Assembly: GCF_000283155.1 (NCBI RefSeq)
Contig: NW_004454179.1
Location: 9,946,661-10,010,660, forward strand
Length of the DNA: 64,000 bases
Source of the DNA: Ceratotherium simum simum
Lineage: Eukaryota > Chordata > Mammalia > Perissodactyla > Rhinocerotidae
Direction: 5' to 3'
The notes below the pieces were generated by a model. That model did not search any database. It was not told where the DNA came from and worked only from the letters and a program-made list of their open reading frames with translations. The translations under genes were made by a program, and so were the position numbers. Within the stretch, counting starts at the first letter, position 1, and each line of letters opens with the position of its first letter. Of this stretch, positions 1 through 12,166 are shown piece after piece.

Positions 1-1317
1 ATTGTCCTTGTCTGGCTTTGGTATCAGGGTAATGTTGGCCTCATAGAATGTGTTAGGAAGCGTTCCATCTTCCTCTATTTTTTGGAATAGTTTGAGAAGG
101 ATAGGTATTAAATCTTCTTTGAATGTTTGGTAAAATTCTCCAGAGAAGCCATCTGGTCCCGGACTTTTATTTTTTGGGAGGTTTTTGATTACTGTTCCAA
201 TCTCTTTACTTGTGATTGATCTATTCAGATTCTTTATTTCTTCTTGATTGTTTTTTAATCCATCCCACCACTCTGTGTCTTTTGATTGGAGAATTCAATC
301 CATTTACACTTAGAGTGATTATTGATATATGAGGGCTTAATGTTGCTCTTTTATCACTCATTTTCCAGTTCTTTTGCATTTGTTTTGTTTCTTGTCCCGT
401 GTGTTTCAGACTACCAATTCAGTTTGGTAGTTCTGTATGATGGTTTTCTTATCTTTCTCTTTATTTATTGTATGTGTCTCTGTTTTGTTTATTGGTTCAG
501 TGGTTACCATGAGGTTTGTATAAAAAAATCTCATAGATGAGATAATCCATTTTCTGATGGCCTCTTATTTCCTTAGACTAAGTTGATTCCATCCCTTTCC
601 TCTTCCCCTTCTAAGTTATTATTGTCACAATTTATTCCATCTTGTGTTGTGAGTTTGTGTTTAAAGTTATGAGGTTACATTTATTTTTGGTGTTTTCCTT
701 CCCTTAATCTTTGATGTTATAATTAAGTGTTTTCTAACCTATTCTGATAGCTGCAATTTTTCTGATTTTGTCTACCTATTTCTCTCCTTGCTCAAAGCTT
801 TATATCCCATTTCTCTTTTTATTTTTCCAGGCATGAGGGCTTTCTTGAGCATTTATTGTAGTGGGGGGTCTTGTGGTGATGAACTCCCTTAGCTTTTGTT
901 ATCAGGGATAGTTATTATTTCTCCATCATATCTGAAGGATATTTTCACTGGATAGAGTATTCTTGGCTAAAAGTTTTTGTCTTTCAGAATTTTGAATACA
1001 TCATTCCACTCTCTCCTAGCCTGTAGAGTTTCTGCCAAGAAATTGGCTGAGAGCCTGATTGGGATTCCTTTGTACGTTATTTTTTTTTTATCTTGCCACC
1101 CTCAATATCTTTTCTTTGTCATTGACTTTTGCCAGTTTTACTACTATATGACTTGGAGAGGGTCTTTTTATGTAGCTATATTTAGGAGATCTATTGACTT
1201 CAGTCACTTGTATTTCCAGCTCCTTCCCCAGGTTTGGGAAGTTCTCAGCTATTATTTCTTTGAACAAGCTCTCTGCTCCTTTTTCTCTTTCTTCTCCCTC
1301 TGGAATGCCTATAATCC

Positions 1318-1608
1318 TTATGTTGTATTTCCTAATTGAGTCTGATATTTCTTGGAGATTGTCTTTGTTTTTAGTCTTAGTTCTCTCTCCTCCTCCATCT
1401 GGAGCATTTCTGCATTCCTAGCCTCAATAATGCTAATTCTTTCCTCCATATTGTCAGCTCTGTTCTTTAAAGATTCCAGATTTTTCTTTATCTCCTCCAT
1501 TGTGTTTTTCATCTCCAACATTTCTGATTGGTTTTTCTTTATAGTTTCAATCTCTTTGGTGAAGAAGTTCCTGATTTCATTGAATTGTCTATCTGTGTTT
1601 TCTTGCAA
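1318..1608 (-). pseudogene. L1 ORF1p-like coiled-coil remnant
   Basis: A 96-residue open frame rich in Glu/Lys/Asn heptads (contains NTMEEIKKNLESLKNRADNM and LQMEEERELRLK). This is the trimerising coiled coil of L1 ORF1p, the RNA-binding chaperone of the L1 particle. After LQMEEERELRLK the frame departs from the family. Downstream pieces of the ORF1 C-terminal domain (decoding to IIAENFPNLGKELEIQV-like and EFITTRPP-like peptides) appear in other frames down to about 830. The frame is therefore frameshifted and not a functional gene. It lies inside the L1 fragment covering 1-2791. Confidence 0.8.
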
Positions 1609-1639
1609 TTCATTGAGCTTTTTTATGATAGCTATTTTG

Positions 1640-1850
1640 TTTATTTTATTTTATTTTATTTATTTATTTTTCCCCCAAAGCCCCAGTAGACAGTTGTATG
1701 TCATAGCTGCACATCCTTCTAGTTGCTGTATGTGGGATGCAGCCTCAGCATGGCCGGAGAAGTGGTGCCTCGGTGCGTGCCTGGGATCCGAACCTGGGCC
1801 ACCAGCAGCGGAGCACGTGCACCCAACTGCTAAGCCGTGGGGCCGGCCCA
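1640..1850 (-). mobile_element. ERE SINE inserted in the L1
   Basis: tRNA-derived ERE SINE in minus orientation. The head (GGCCGGCCC complement) is at the right end, the body carries CCCCAGTAGACAGTTGTATG (the CTACTGGGGCTTTGG tail type), and the A-rich tail appears as a T-rich run at the left. A perfect 16-bp target-site duplication, TATGATAGCTATTTTG, flanks it at 1624-1639 and 1851-1866, so the insertion postdates the L1 it interrupts. Confidence 0.95.
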
Positions 1851-2126
1851 TATGATAGCTATTTTGAATTCTCTGTCTCTTAGGTCATAAATTTCTGTGC
1901 CTTCAGGATTGATTTCTGGGTGCTTGTCATTTTCCTTGTGGTCTGGAGATTTAATATATTTGCGCATACTCCTCGAGGGCATGGACTTATTTTTCCTCAT
2001 TCTGAAAAATATCTGGTCATAGCTTCTGCCTGCCACCACTAGGTGGGGGTCAACAGCTGTTTATTCTGAGCCTGCTGTGATCCACGGGTGCTCTGGCCGA
2101 CAGGTTGTGCTGGGGCACTGGGCGGG

Positions 2127-2545
2127 GGGAGGGGCTCTTTCTTCTGCCTGCCTGATCCCAGGGGGCTTCTCAGGCTTCCCTTGCTATCTGCTCTCCTGGG
2201 GTGCTAGCTTGATGAATGCACCTCTGCAACAGTTCAGTCCCCTCCATATGGGAATTTCCCACATGCTGTGTGAGAGCTTGGAGAGCTATGGTTTTCCCTG
2301 GAGGGCTGCCCCCCCCCCAGAGCCATGTGGTCTCGGAGGGGAGGGGCTCTTTCTTTCCCCTGCCTGATCCTGGGGGCTTCTCCTGCTTCCCTTGCTATCT
2401 GCTCTCCTGAGGTGCCAGCTTGATGAAGGCAGCCCTGCAATAGTTCAGTCCCCTCTATATGAGACTTTCCCCCAGGCTGTGCAGAACTGGGAGAGCTACG
2501 GTTTTCCTGTGGAGGGCTGCCCCTCCCTCCTCCCACAAGAGCCGC
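2127..2545 (-). repeat. Two ~212-bp tandem units in the L1 5' region
   Basis: GGGGCTCTTT followed by a CTGCCTGATCC-type segment, then CTTGCTATCTGCTCTCCTG, an AGTTCAGTCCCCTC segment and GAGAGCTAYGGTTTTCC, occurs twice. The anchors at 2131 and 2343 give a period near 212 bp. The units are diverged by several substitutions and small indels. The position at the 5' end of a minus-strand L1 matches promoter monomers of the kind known in some mammalian L1 families. Confidence 0.7.
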
Positions 2546-2796
2546 GTGGACCTGGTCCCAGGGTTGCTAATGTTTAGGAAGGAGAGGAGTTCTCCTTACC
2601 TCCTTCCACTTCCTCCAGGGGTTCCAGCACCTCCACCTTCAGACTTATGGCTGTGTGGGTCTCTCAGACGTCTTTTGTGTTGTGAACAGAGGATGTGAAC
2701 ATCCTCTGTTGGTATACGAATGTCCTTTTTGTTGTATCTTAGTTGGGGAGAGTCTATGGGGAAAGCTCACTCTGCCATGATTCTGACGTCACTGGT

Positions 2797-2925
2797 GCTG
2801 ACTTTTTAAAACAGATTTATTGAGAGATAATTCACATACTATACAATTCATCCATTTAAAGTGTACAATTAAATAGTTTTTAGTATATTCACGGATAGGT
2901 GCAACCATGGTGTTGATTTTAAAGG
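2797..2925 (-). mobile_element. Old L1 3'-end fragment
   Basis: Contains the ancient L1 3'-end phrase with TTTATTGAGAGATAATTC, CCATTTAAAGTGTACAATT and TTTTTAGTATATTCAC. The related, longer copy at 40640-41300 gives the orientation. Short and diverged. Confidence 0.6.
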
Positions 2926-3079
2926 AGGAATGTTTGGGCATAAAGTTTGGAAATCAATTTCTATAATTTATGCTATAAATGAGGGAGAGAGAGGACCACA
3001 AACATCAGAATAAATTTTCCATTCCCCCTCTTTTGAGCAGAATCATAAGTGGGAAGCAACAATAATGCTTTACCTACAA

Positions 3080-3098
3080 TGGCCACCAGGTGGCAGCA
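3080..3098 (+). promoter_or_regulatory. Candidate CTCF-binding motif
   Basis: TGGCCACCAGGTGGCAGCA matches the CTCF core (CCACCAGRKGGCRS) at every informative core position. It stands in non-repetitive DNA about 15.8 kb upstream of the SCD start. Occupancy cannot be judged from sequence. Confidence 0.55.
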
Positions 3099-6000
3099 GG
3101 ACCCTTGCCCTGTCACTGTCAGTGAAAGCAGACGAACCAGTTCCGAGGGCTGCGCACTCAGGGGGTACCCAACCTAGGAACCGTTTCTCTCCCTAGCTCC
3201 TTCCTGTTTCTTATTCTTTTCTTCTGGATAACTCTAAAGGGTCATGTCTGGCCCTCCTAACAAGTCCTAACCCACAGGGATTTATCATTCTGGAGGCCTA
3301 GTAGCCTTCTGTGATAATCTGGGTCCTCTGAGAAGCAGACTGGATAATGGTGCGAGTCTTTTTGAGGGGGAGTATGTACACCTGTGAGAGAAAATAGGGA
3401 GGGAGTCAAGGAAGGCTGGAAGAGCTGTCAGACCATGATGTAGGTCTGACCTTGAGTGAAGGAGAGAGGGTAGGAAGGTTGGGTGGATTTCTGCAGTGTA
3501 GTTAGTCTAAGAAAGTTTTGCCAAGACCTTCAGGGAGCCAAAGTAAACCATTGGGGGAGTTCTGTCTCCCAGGAAGGGGCCTACTTTAGTATCCCTACTA
3601 AGCTCAATTATTGGCTGGGCTGCTCCTAGGGAGCACAAGTTCCCAGGCTGCTCACCTGGAAGTGTGGCCCAGGGGAATGCTCTCGGTCAATTATTCCACC
3701 AGTAGTTGGAGACCTATGAGGCCCATTCTCATGGCCTCCACACCTTCATTTGCATAAGGGACAGCCTCAGCCCTCAAGAGTCTCTGCCAAGTGCCATGTG
3801 TGTTCCCCACCTCTGAGGGGGACAATTCAATTCCCACTTGTCACCTCCTGTGCTGATTTCAGTGACCAGAGAGCAGCATCCTCCCATCCCCTGCACCTGA
3901 TTCTGTTCCTGCTCTCCTAGATGAATCCAGGGATGAGCACCTTCCCAAGCAAGACCTACTTTTTCCATGCCTCTGCCTTTGGCTTCTTCTTATAAACCTT
4001 GAAACATGAAGGAGGTAATGGGAATAACTGGGTGTTATCTTCAGCCCCAGCCACAGGCCCAGGTGCCAGCCTGCCCTGGCGGGAAGCTAGCTGGCCAGGA
4101 CCAGGCCCCATCCCTTTCCTGGTATCTTGCTATCTCGGGTGACCCTTCCCTGGCACCAGAGTCTAGAGTCTGTGGTGTGATTCTGGCCTCAGCCAAGGCA
4201 CAGCACATGATAGGGCAGCCATAGTTTTGCCAGGTGGCAAAGGGTCAGGTAGCTTTTGAGGGTCAAGAAGGAGAAGTTGGCATTTGCCTGGGGGAAGCAG
4301 AGGTTTTGTAAGGAGGGTGTTAGGGGAGAAGACTGCTGGGTGCCCAGCATGGCAGGGACTGAATGGGTCAATAGTCCCTGTGGGCCTCCCTGAGGGGCCC
4401 GCTGTGCATGCGGCTCTGGATTTGGTGCCTCTCTCCCGCTGGCTGGTTCTCAGCTGAAAAGCAGGCTTGGAAGGGATGGGATGAATACAATTGGCTCTCG
4501 GGGTTGCTGCTTGAAGAAGGACATGGGGAAACCGTGGATTCTGCAAGAGCATGCCTGGGCCAGATGACATTGCAAACGCAGAATCCCCTAGAGAAATAGA
4601 AGGAAATAACTCTGGGCTTTAGAAGGAATCCAGCCAACCCCTGGGGTGGGAGCAGCAGAGAAATAGCTTAGAAATCCACCATGATTGCATTATTTTATAC
4701 TTAGATGTCAAAGACGAAACTGAGGGCAAACTGTGGGATTTTCCCTTTTCCCTCTCAGGCAGGGAGAGATGGAGAAGAAAGGTGGAGTTGGGGAGTGGAG
4801 TAAAAAGAAGATGACCCAGGGGGCCTTCCAGACTGTAACTTCCTCAGGGGTCAGGACCCTAGGTGCCAGGGTTTATGGAGCCTGGATAGGACCATGGGGG
4901 CAGTGGTGGTGCGAGGACAGGGGAGGAGCAGGACCCAGCCAGTCTCCTTCCAATTCTCTGCTTAGCATGTTTGTTCTGTGCTTGGAAAGAACTACTTGCT
5001 GGACAAAATCTATGAAGAACCTACACACACCTAGCACATGTACCTGATATATTCCCACCACATCATGTCCCACCCCAATAACCCCAGGCTAGCACAACTT
5101 TTCTAAGCCTTGCAAAATAAGGTTAAATATGTGGGTAGTTATTAACAGATTATCAAAATACTTAGCTCAATGCACACAAGTAGATACTAAAAAAATTGCT
5201 AAATGAGTCTGTTTTAAACCCATTCTCTTCCCCTAACCAATTCTAGGGGCACTTCTATTAGGAAGGGCCCCTCTTCATTCCCTGAACCCATACCCCACTT
5301 AATATGGTATGTTTACATTCTGCCATGATCAGATACTATCCTGCCCAGTTGGCTATCGTGCTTTGTCCTGTTTCTCTTAGAAAACTGTGAGTTCCCCAGG
5401 GTGGGACCAGAACTCTGGCTCCATTCTCTCTGCCACAAAGCAGAGAATGGACATTCCACTGGGCACAGGGATGCTCAGTCAACACTCAGTCCGCAGGTGG
5501 ACACATTGGCTCAGAGGGACGGAATGGGAGAGCAGCAGACGCTTGGCTGGGAAAGGCTGGGGCGGGGGCGGGGGGGTCGGTGCGGGATACAGAGGGAAGC
5601 TTGGCTCTGGACACAGCCAACTGCCCTCTGGACCTTGCAGCTGTGCTGTGCCCACTCAGCTGCTGTGTCAGTGCAAAGCAGGGGTGACATCAGCTGTGGA
5701 AGAGGTTACTGTCAGGCAAAGGGAAGGCCAGGGGAGAGTGGGCTGACAGTCTGTGCTCCCATCACGAGGTGGCTAGATCCATTGGGGAAAGATTGCCTTG
5801 TGGAGGTGGAGTTCTGGCCGGGCCTGTTGGGAGCAGTAGGGAGGGAGGGAGGGAAAGAGGGGAGGAGAGAAGCAAGAAAGAGGAGGTGAAGGGCTAGGAA
5901 TGGCTAAGGTCCCATAACTTTCACCTATGGGATAGAGGGAGGCCCTGGTTTGGAATTCTGGGAAACAGCTGTGACCTTCTTCGGGGCACTCTTAGAAAAG

Positions 6001-6874
6001 ACAGGAAGTAAATAGAGGTATACCTTTCTGATCACAAAAGCAAGGCTGGGGCAGGGCCCCTCTCCCCACTTTGGCTCCACGCAGAGTCAGGGCAAGACAG
6101 GCTTTCCTTTTGGCTCATTTACTTGTTGTTGGAAGCCCTGGGCCTGTATCTGCCTGTCCTCTCTGCTGTCCATCCTAGAAGGAATGCTCGGGTGTAGGGC
6201 TGCCTTCCCAGGCTAGGGAAAGATCCCCTGCAGGGGGTCAGGCCACCACAGAAATCTCCAGCCTTGCCCTGGTCCTGTGATCTCTGTCCCCAGGTCTCAC
6301 CCACTCAGGCTATCAGTGAAATCCCTGGTCCTGGCCCAGGTCCTGAGACCTTTGTCCCCAGGTCTCACCTGCCCAGACTGTCAGTCCCCAGGTCACACAC
6401 TCTGCCCTGAGGCATTAACTGTTCCCAGCCACACTCACCATCTGATCTGCAGACATACCTCCAGGTCCCAGAGAGAAGTAGTAATAACCTGGTAGAGGCC
6501 CCTCCTCTGGTACATACACTTGTGCACACAAGCATGTGTGCACACGCACACACCTGCACATGCATACACACTCCAGCTGCTCTGTGCTTGACAGGGGAGA
6601 ACCGGGGGGAGAAGGGCTGGAGAGAGCTAAGTCATGGATAATGTGGACACACGGATGTCTGGTAACACAGGGAGCTGGCTGGACAAGCGCACTGGCCTCT
6701 TCTCCACCAGGGTCACTCAGCAGAAGACCTATAGCACCATCTCTCTGGCCTGGGGCCCAGGAAGAGCCATGTTCAAGGATCTTAGTCAGCAGATCATCAG
6801 TTTAGAGTCTCTTCTGGGCCTCTAAACTTGTCATCTGCCCATCTCCACATCCTCCCTTGATGGTCCCTCGGGAT

Positions 6875-7105
6875 TTAGACCACCATCTCCTCCAGGAAGT
6901 CTTCCCTGATCCTCCCAAGCTGTCTGGTGTGCGTTTCTCCTCTGCAGTCCATAGCACCCTGTGCTAAGCTCTACCATCCAGAGCCCTAAGGATCTCCTCC
7001 CCTATGGCGAACTGCCCAAGGTCAGGACCTCCTTATGCCTCAGCACTTACCACTGTGCCTGGGACCCCATGGTGTTCCATAAATGTTTGCTGAATGAGTG
7101 AACCA
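6875..7105 (+). mobile_element. L2 LINE 3'-end relic
   Basis: Shows the L2 3'-end signature: CTCCAGGAAGTCTTCCCTGA, later CACTGTGCCTGG, then ATAAATGTTTGCTGAATGAG. Ancient, diverged and non-coding. Confidence 0.65.
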
Positions 7106-8374
7106 ATATACTCCTGGAGGGGAGGTGCAGGGGCCCCATCCCTTGTTTTACTCAATCTCCTCCAAAGCCAGTAGTGTCCAGACAGGCTTCAGAAGGGCAG
7201 ACCAGCCTCATCTCCTCTCCTCTGGGCAGGAGAAAAGGAGTCCATTCGTGCTAGCTCTCCTGGATGTCTGCTACCTGTGACTCAGCTTGGACCAGGAGAC
7301 AGGGAGGAGCCCCCAGCCCGAGAGGGGCCTTCCCTCTTCTCTTGGCACAGAGAACTGGCTGGGGCCAAACTCTGGGCCAGAGGTGGGAGCTGGCTTCCAT
7401 CCCTTCTCCATATTGCCTGTGTCCCATGGGAAAGCCTGAGGTCAGGGTTATGAGGGCAGTTTGTACAGCTCTGGCCTCTTGCCCTGATGCCTGGATGCCA
7501 CGGGCTATGTGAATGGCGGATATATGGGGCTGGTTGGCACCACTTGCCTCGGTGTGCTCATTTCTTTAGGCAAGCTGACGCTTTAATCTCAGGATCTGGA
7601 GGGGCTGAAGCAACAGTGGCTGGGGGGAGGCTTGGGTTCAGTACCTGTCAGTCATGGGGAAGGCGATGGGCCTAATTTCGTCACTCATGGGGTAGGGCTT
7701 AGATCAAGAAAATGTATTATCTGTACTTATGTCCACGCAAAGTTTGGCTTAGCTATATGTTAAAAAGTGTAAAAGAGTGAGGAAAGTGGCAGTAAGGAAA
7801 GACAGAGTTCAAAGACAGCTGGGGTGGGAGGCAGTCCTGAGGTCCCCGAGCACCTATGGGGCTCACAGCAGTCATTCTGTAAGCCTTACCTCCCCAGGCT
7901 CAGAGCCGTATGCATGTTGCTGGCCTCTCCTTGCAGGGAGCCCCGAGGGCGAAAGGAAGGGCATGTCAAGTGGGCTATCCAGGTTGCATGAAGATCTGAG
8001 AACATACCTCCCCTCTCCACCCCCCAGCCCCGGTTTGACATCTGGCAGAGGACAGTCACAGACTCTCAAAGTAGGTGTTACCCAATGACCAGTCCCTACC
8101 ACTGAGCTACAAATCCATCTTCCTTTTTTTCTGCAGCCTAATGTGCCATAATCCTAGGCACGTGTCCCCAAGCTCCCTCTCCCTAAACATGTCAAGAAAA
8201 GATAAAAGGGAGGTCAAACCTGTCCCCAGTGCTGGGGCCTGTCCATATCATAAGTAGGCATTCATGAGAATCACATGATTTCCTGGGATAAAGGTCACCC
8301 ATGTACAGAAAGCCTGTCACAGTGACCCTCATCCATTCCCCAAACTACCTGGGAGATCAGAACTAGATATATCA

Positions 8375-8478
8375 GAACTAGATACACGCTATTTTAAGTC
8401 TGCTTGTCCCCATTTCGCAGAAGAGAAACTGAGAGACAAAGCATTAAAAGAGCAAGTCAGAGATGAAGCTGGGACTAG
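8375..8478 (-). mobile_element. MIR SINE relic
   Basis: CCCCATTTCGCAGAAGAGAAACTGAG followed by GCAAGTCAGAGATGAAGCTGGGACTAGA-like sequence is the reverse complement of the MIR core. Diverged. Confidence 0.5.
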
Positions 8479-9861
8479 AGTTGGAAGAGAAGCAGGCTCT
8501 GGAATCTTGTTATTTTCCAACCTCCCAAGTGTCAGATTATTTTCCGAGCATGGTGGGCTACAGTGTCACCCTCTTGCTTACTGTGACGTAGCGGAAGAAA
8601 CTGAAACCTATAAAGCGTGTGATTTTAGTCGGTCAGAAAGCACTATCGAGTCAGTATCATAATGCCCAGGGCTCTGGGCCCTTGAATACGAATCCAGGAA
8701 GCAGCAATGCTAATAACTATCAGGACAACCAGGACGCAGAGTGTGCCTATACATTTCAAAAGCCTTGTCCAAGCCATGTCAAAATCCACAGAGGGACTGT
8801 CTTAACAGAAGTGGCAGCTGACTTTGCAGCCAACGACTCACAGCCACTGGAGGTGAGAAATGGAGAAGCAAGAACGCCCCACAAGTCTGCCTCTTCCTGA
8901 AAGCCCAGGAAAGCTCTGGGAGCGGGCCACCCTGCCCACACCCCACACCTGGAGGACTCCGTTTCCAGGGAGATCATGGCTTCCCAGGGAAGTTTACTGC
9001 ATTGTGGCTGGGCTACTTAGACTGGGAGACCCAAGGCCACGTTGGAACAGCGAGGTCACTAAAGAGAGGCCTCCACACAAGTGGAGGGGAAGGGCTGATG
9101 CCACTCATTCAAGAGACATAGCACTCTCTCTCATCTCTCTCGACAGTGACCTGCTTGGGGTCATGTCCTTTCTTTGTGGGTAGAAGGAAATTTGACAGGA
9201 CAATCGACATCTTTGCCCTCTCAGCAGTGGGAAGAGGCATAGAAATCCTCTGAACTGTCCTCCCACTCGTCAAGCGTCCCTGTGAGACGAAGTTCAGATA
9301 ACTGCAACAGCTGGTGATAGTTCAGCTGCTAGGACTCTGTTGGGAAGCAAGATCAAATAAGAGCCATGGCATGGAATTCCCCTGCAGAAAGATCCTGACC
9401 CCTGGCAGAGGTCAGGAAGGGAGGAGAGGCCAGGTGAAGACACACAGGCCCCTCTGCCCTCAGGTTGTCCCCTACCTGCAACTACCTGCAGTCTAGAAAT
9501 CAACCTCACCTGAGGGAGATTCTGTCTGCTCTGGGCCCAGCCCTGGAAACATCCATCCATGACTGCAAGTCCTGACTACAATATTTGTGCTCCAAAAGGG
9601 AGCCAGAAAAGTCGTTACCAAGTGGGAACTCAGCTAGGAATATTATTAGGTACAAACACTGAAGCACCAGGCCTATAGGGCAAATGGATAGCAATTAAAA
9701 AAAAAGAAGAAGAAATGAGCTTTGGGTTCCTCTTGAGCAAAGATGCTACCCATAGTCTCCAAAGTTCCTGCATTTAGTAGAACAATTTACTGTAAATCCC
9801 CTTACCGTTTTTTTCTACAACTGACATTATATGTCTGTTTATTTTGTTAATAGCCTCTCCC

Positions 9862-9975
9862 TCCAGAATGTAAGCTCTGTGAAGGCAAGAACATGGAGCT
9901 TGTTCACCAGTGTCCCAGCTCCCAGGACAGTGCCTGTTCCATGGTAGGGGCTCAAGAAATAGTTATTGAATTTTG
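9862..9975 (+). mobile_element. L2 LINE 3'-end relic
   Basis: AGAATGTAAGCTCTGTGAAG, CAGTGCCTGTTCCATGGTAG and AGAAATAGTTATTGAATT match the 3' end of L2. Non-coding. Confidence 0.65.
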
Positions 9976-10554
9976 CATGAAGGAAGGAAAGGAGGAAGGA
10001 ATGAATGAAGCAAATTTTAGGACCCCCTTTCCTGGAAGTGGAAATCCTCTCTCCCGGGCAACCACGTTCTGACTTCTCTCACTATAGATTAGTTTTTTCT
10101 GTTATTGGATTTCATACAAAGGGAATCAGTCAGTATGTACTTTCGGTGTCTAACTTCTTTGGTAAGCATGTTTTTGAGACTCAGCCATGCTGTTGCGTGT
10201 ATTTGTAGTTCATTCTTTTTGATTCTGAGTGTCCATTGTATGAATATTCCATAAGTTGTTTGTCCGTTCTTCTATTGGCAAACTTTTGGGATTTTCCCCT
10301 TTTGAGGCCACAATGAATGAAGACATGATGAATTTTCTTGTACAAGTCTTTTTGTGGACATCCATTTTAATTTCACTGGAGGAAATTTCTAGGAGCAGAA
10401 TTACTGGATCTTAGGATAGATGAACATTTAAGGTTATAAGAAACTGCCAAACTTTCCAGAGTGGTTGTACCATTTCATGCTTCCACTAGCATTGTATGAG
10501 AGTTTCAGTTGTTCCACATGCTCACCAACATTCAGCGTTCTCAGTCTTTTTATT

Positions 10555-10798
10555 TTTTGGTGAAGAAGTTTCGCCCTGAGCTAACACCGATTGCCAATCT
10601 TCCTCTTTTTTTGCTTAAGGAAGATTGTTCCTGAGCTAACGTCTATGCCGATCTTCCCCTACTTTGTATGCGAGATGCCTCCATAGCATGACCAATGAGT
10701 GGAGTAGGTCTGCACCCCGATCAGAACCTGTGAACCTGGACTGCTGAAGTGGGGCACATGGAACTTTAACCACTTGGCCATCGGGCTGGCCCTAGGTT
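10555..10798 (-). mobile_element. ERE SINE inserted in the L1
   Basis: Minus-orientation ERE of the GATGTTAGCTCAGG tail type. The head complement ends in GGGCTGGCCC near 10792. An 11-bp duplication, GTCTTTTTATT, flanks it (10544-10554 and 10799-10809). It is diverged more than most copies here (for example GCTTAAGGAAGATTGTTCC in the body). Confidence 0.85.
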
Positions 10799-12095
10799 GT
10801 CTTTTTATTATTGAGTTGTAAGAGTTCTTTGTATGTTTTAGACACAAGTCCATTATCAGATATATGATACGCAAACATTTTCTCTCATTCTATATGTTGT
10901 CTTTTTACTTTCTTGATAATATCCTCTGAAACACAAAAATTTTTTATTTTGATGAAGTCCAATTTATCTACTTTTTCTGTAGCGGCTTATTCTTTGGGTA
11001 TCCTATGTAACACTAGTGATGTTGAGCAATTTTCCATGTGCTTATGGGCCATTTTTGTATCTTCTTTTGTGAAGTGTCTGCTCAAATCTTTCGCCATTTT
11101 TTTATTGAGTTGTGTATCTTTTTATGTGCTGTGACATATGTTCCCATTCTCTGGCTTGTCTATTTGTTTTTTTAATTGTTCCTTTTGTTAGCAGGAAACT
11201 TTAACTTTCATGAAGTCTAATTTATCCACTTTTTTCTTGTGATTAGTGCTGTTGTGTCCTGTCCAAAGAAACTTTGCCTACCTCAAGGTCACAGAGATTC
11301 TTTCCTGTGGTTTTACGTAGAAGCTTTATGGTTGTGGGTTTTACATTCAGCTCTATGATCCCTCTCAAATTAATTTTTGGGTATAGAGAGAGCTAGAGGT
11401 TGAGGTTCATATATTCTATATGGATATCCAGTTGTTTCAGCAATATTTGTTAAAGAGACTTTCCTTTCCACATTGTATTGACCTGGGAACTTTGTAAAAA
11501 AATCAGTTAATCACGTATGTGTTGGTGTATTTCTGAAATTTCTAATTTGTTTCATTGATCTGTCTCTACTTTTGCTAACACCACATTGTCTTGACTACTC
11601 TAACTTTGCAGTAAGTTCTGAAATAAAATGGTTTAATTCTTCCAACTTTGTTCTTCTTTTTCAAGATTGATTTTGGGTATTCTAGACCCTTTGCATTTCC
11701 ATTGAAATTTTAGAATCAGTTTGTCTATCTCCTCAGAGAAACCTGTTGGACTTTTATAGGGCTTAAATTAGTCTATAGATCAACATGGAGTCTTCCCATC
11801 CAAGAACATAGTGTATCTCCATTTCTTTAAGAATTTTTAAAATTTCTCTTAGCAATGTTTTGTAATTTTCAGTGTAGAGATCTTGCAAATGTTTTGTTAG
11901 ATTTATTCCTTTGTATGTGATATTTTGATGCTATTTCGAACAGTATTTTTTAAATTTCATTCTCAAATCATTCTTTAAGAGTATGGAGAACAAAATAATT
12001 TTTATATTTTTTTTTTTTTTTTCCCGGGGCCTTTTTTTTTTTTTTTTTTTTTTGCTGAGGAAGATTCACCCTGAGCTAACATTCTTCCTCTATCT

Positions 12096-12131
12096 TATTT
12101 TTTAAATAACTGAATTTATTATTATTATTAC

Positions 12132-12166
<35 letters not shown>

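Larger units (their letters stand above)
1..2791 (-). mobile_element. L1 LINE fragment, minus orientation, interrupted by a SINE
   Basis: Read on the minus strand this is a L1 retrotransposon running from its 5' region (near 2791) to a piece of ORF2 at the window edge. Bases 1 to about 270 are antisense to the ORF2 reverse-transcriptase region (decoding to a [24 protein letters not shown] stretch). About 830-1608 is antisense to ORF1, with a coiled-coil start and a decayed C-terminal domain. About 2040-2791 is 5'-UTR-like, GC-rich and tandemly repeated. The stretch 270-830 is L1-related but not assigned to a domain. The endonuclease region expected between ORF1 and the RT part was not found, so an internal deletion is inferred. 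The frames are broken, so this is a dead copy. Confidence 0.8.
2926..9860. other. Repeat-poor intergenic DNA upstream of SCD
   Basis: About 7 kb with no ERE insertion and only old MIR/L2 traces. It contains many short open frames (for example 5387-5889 and 4163-4570 on the minus strand), but none shows a recognisable domain, and they sit in GC-rich DNA where chance frames are expected. In human, PKD2L1 lies on this side of SCD. I looked for its N-terminal exon on the minus strand and did not see it. A CA/GT-rich patch is present near 6510-6570. Confidence 0.6.

Noticed and set aside
5387..5889. Two overlapping open frames of 119 and 162 codons
   Set aside because: Two frames of the same GC-rich DNA are open at once, with Gly/Arg-rich low-complexity sequence and no recognisable product or splice context.
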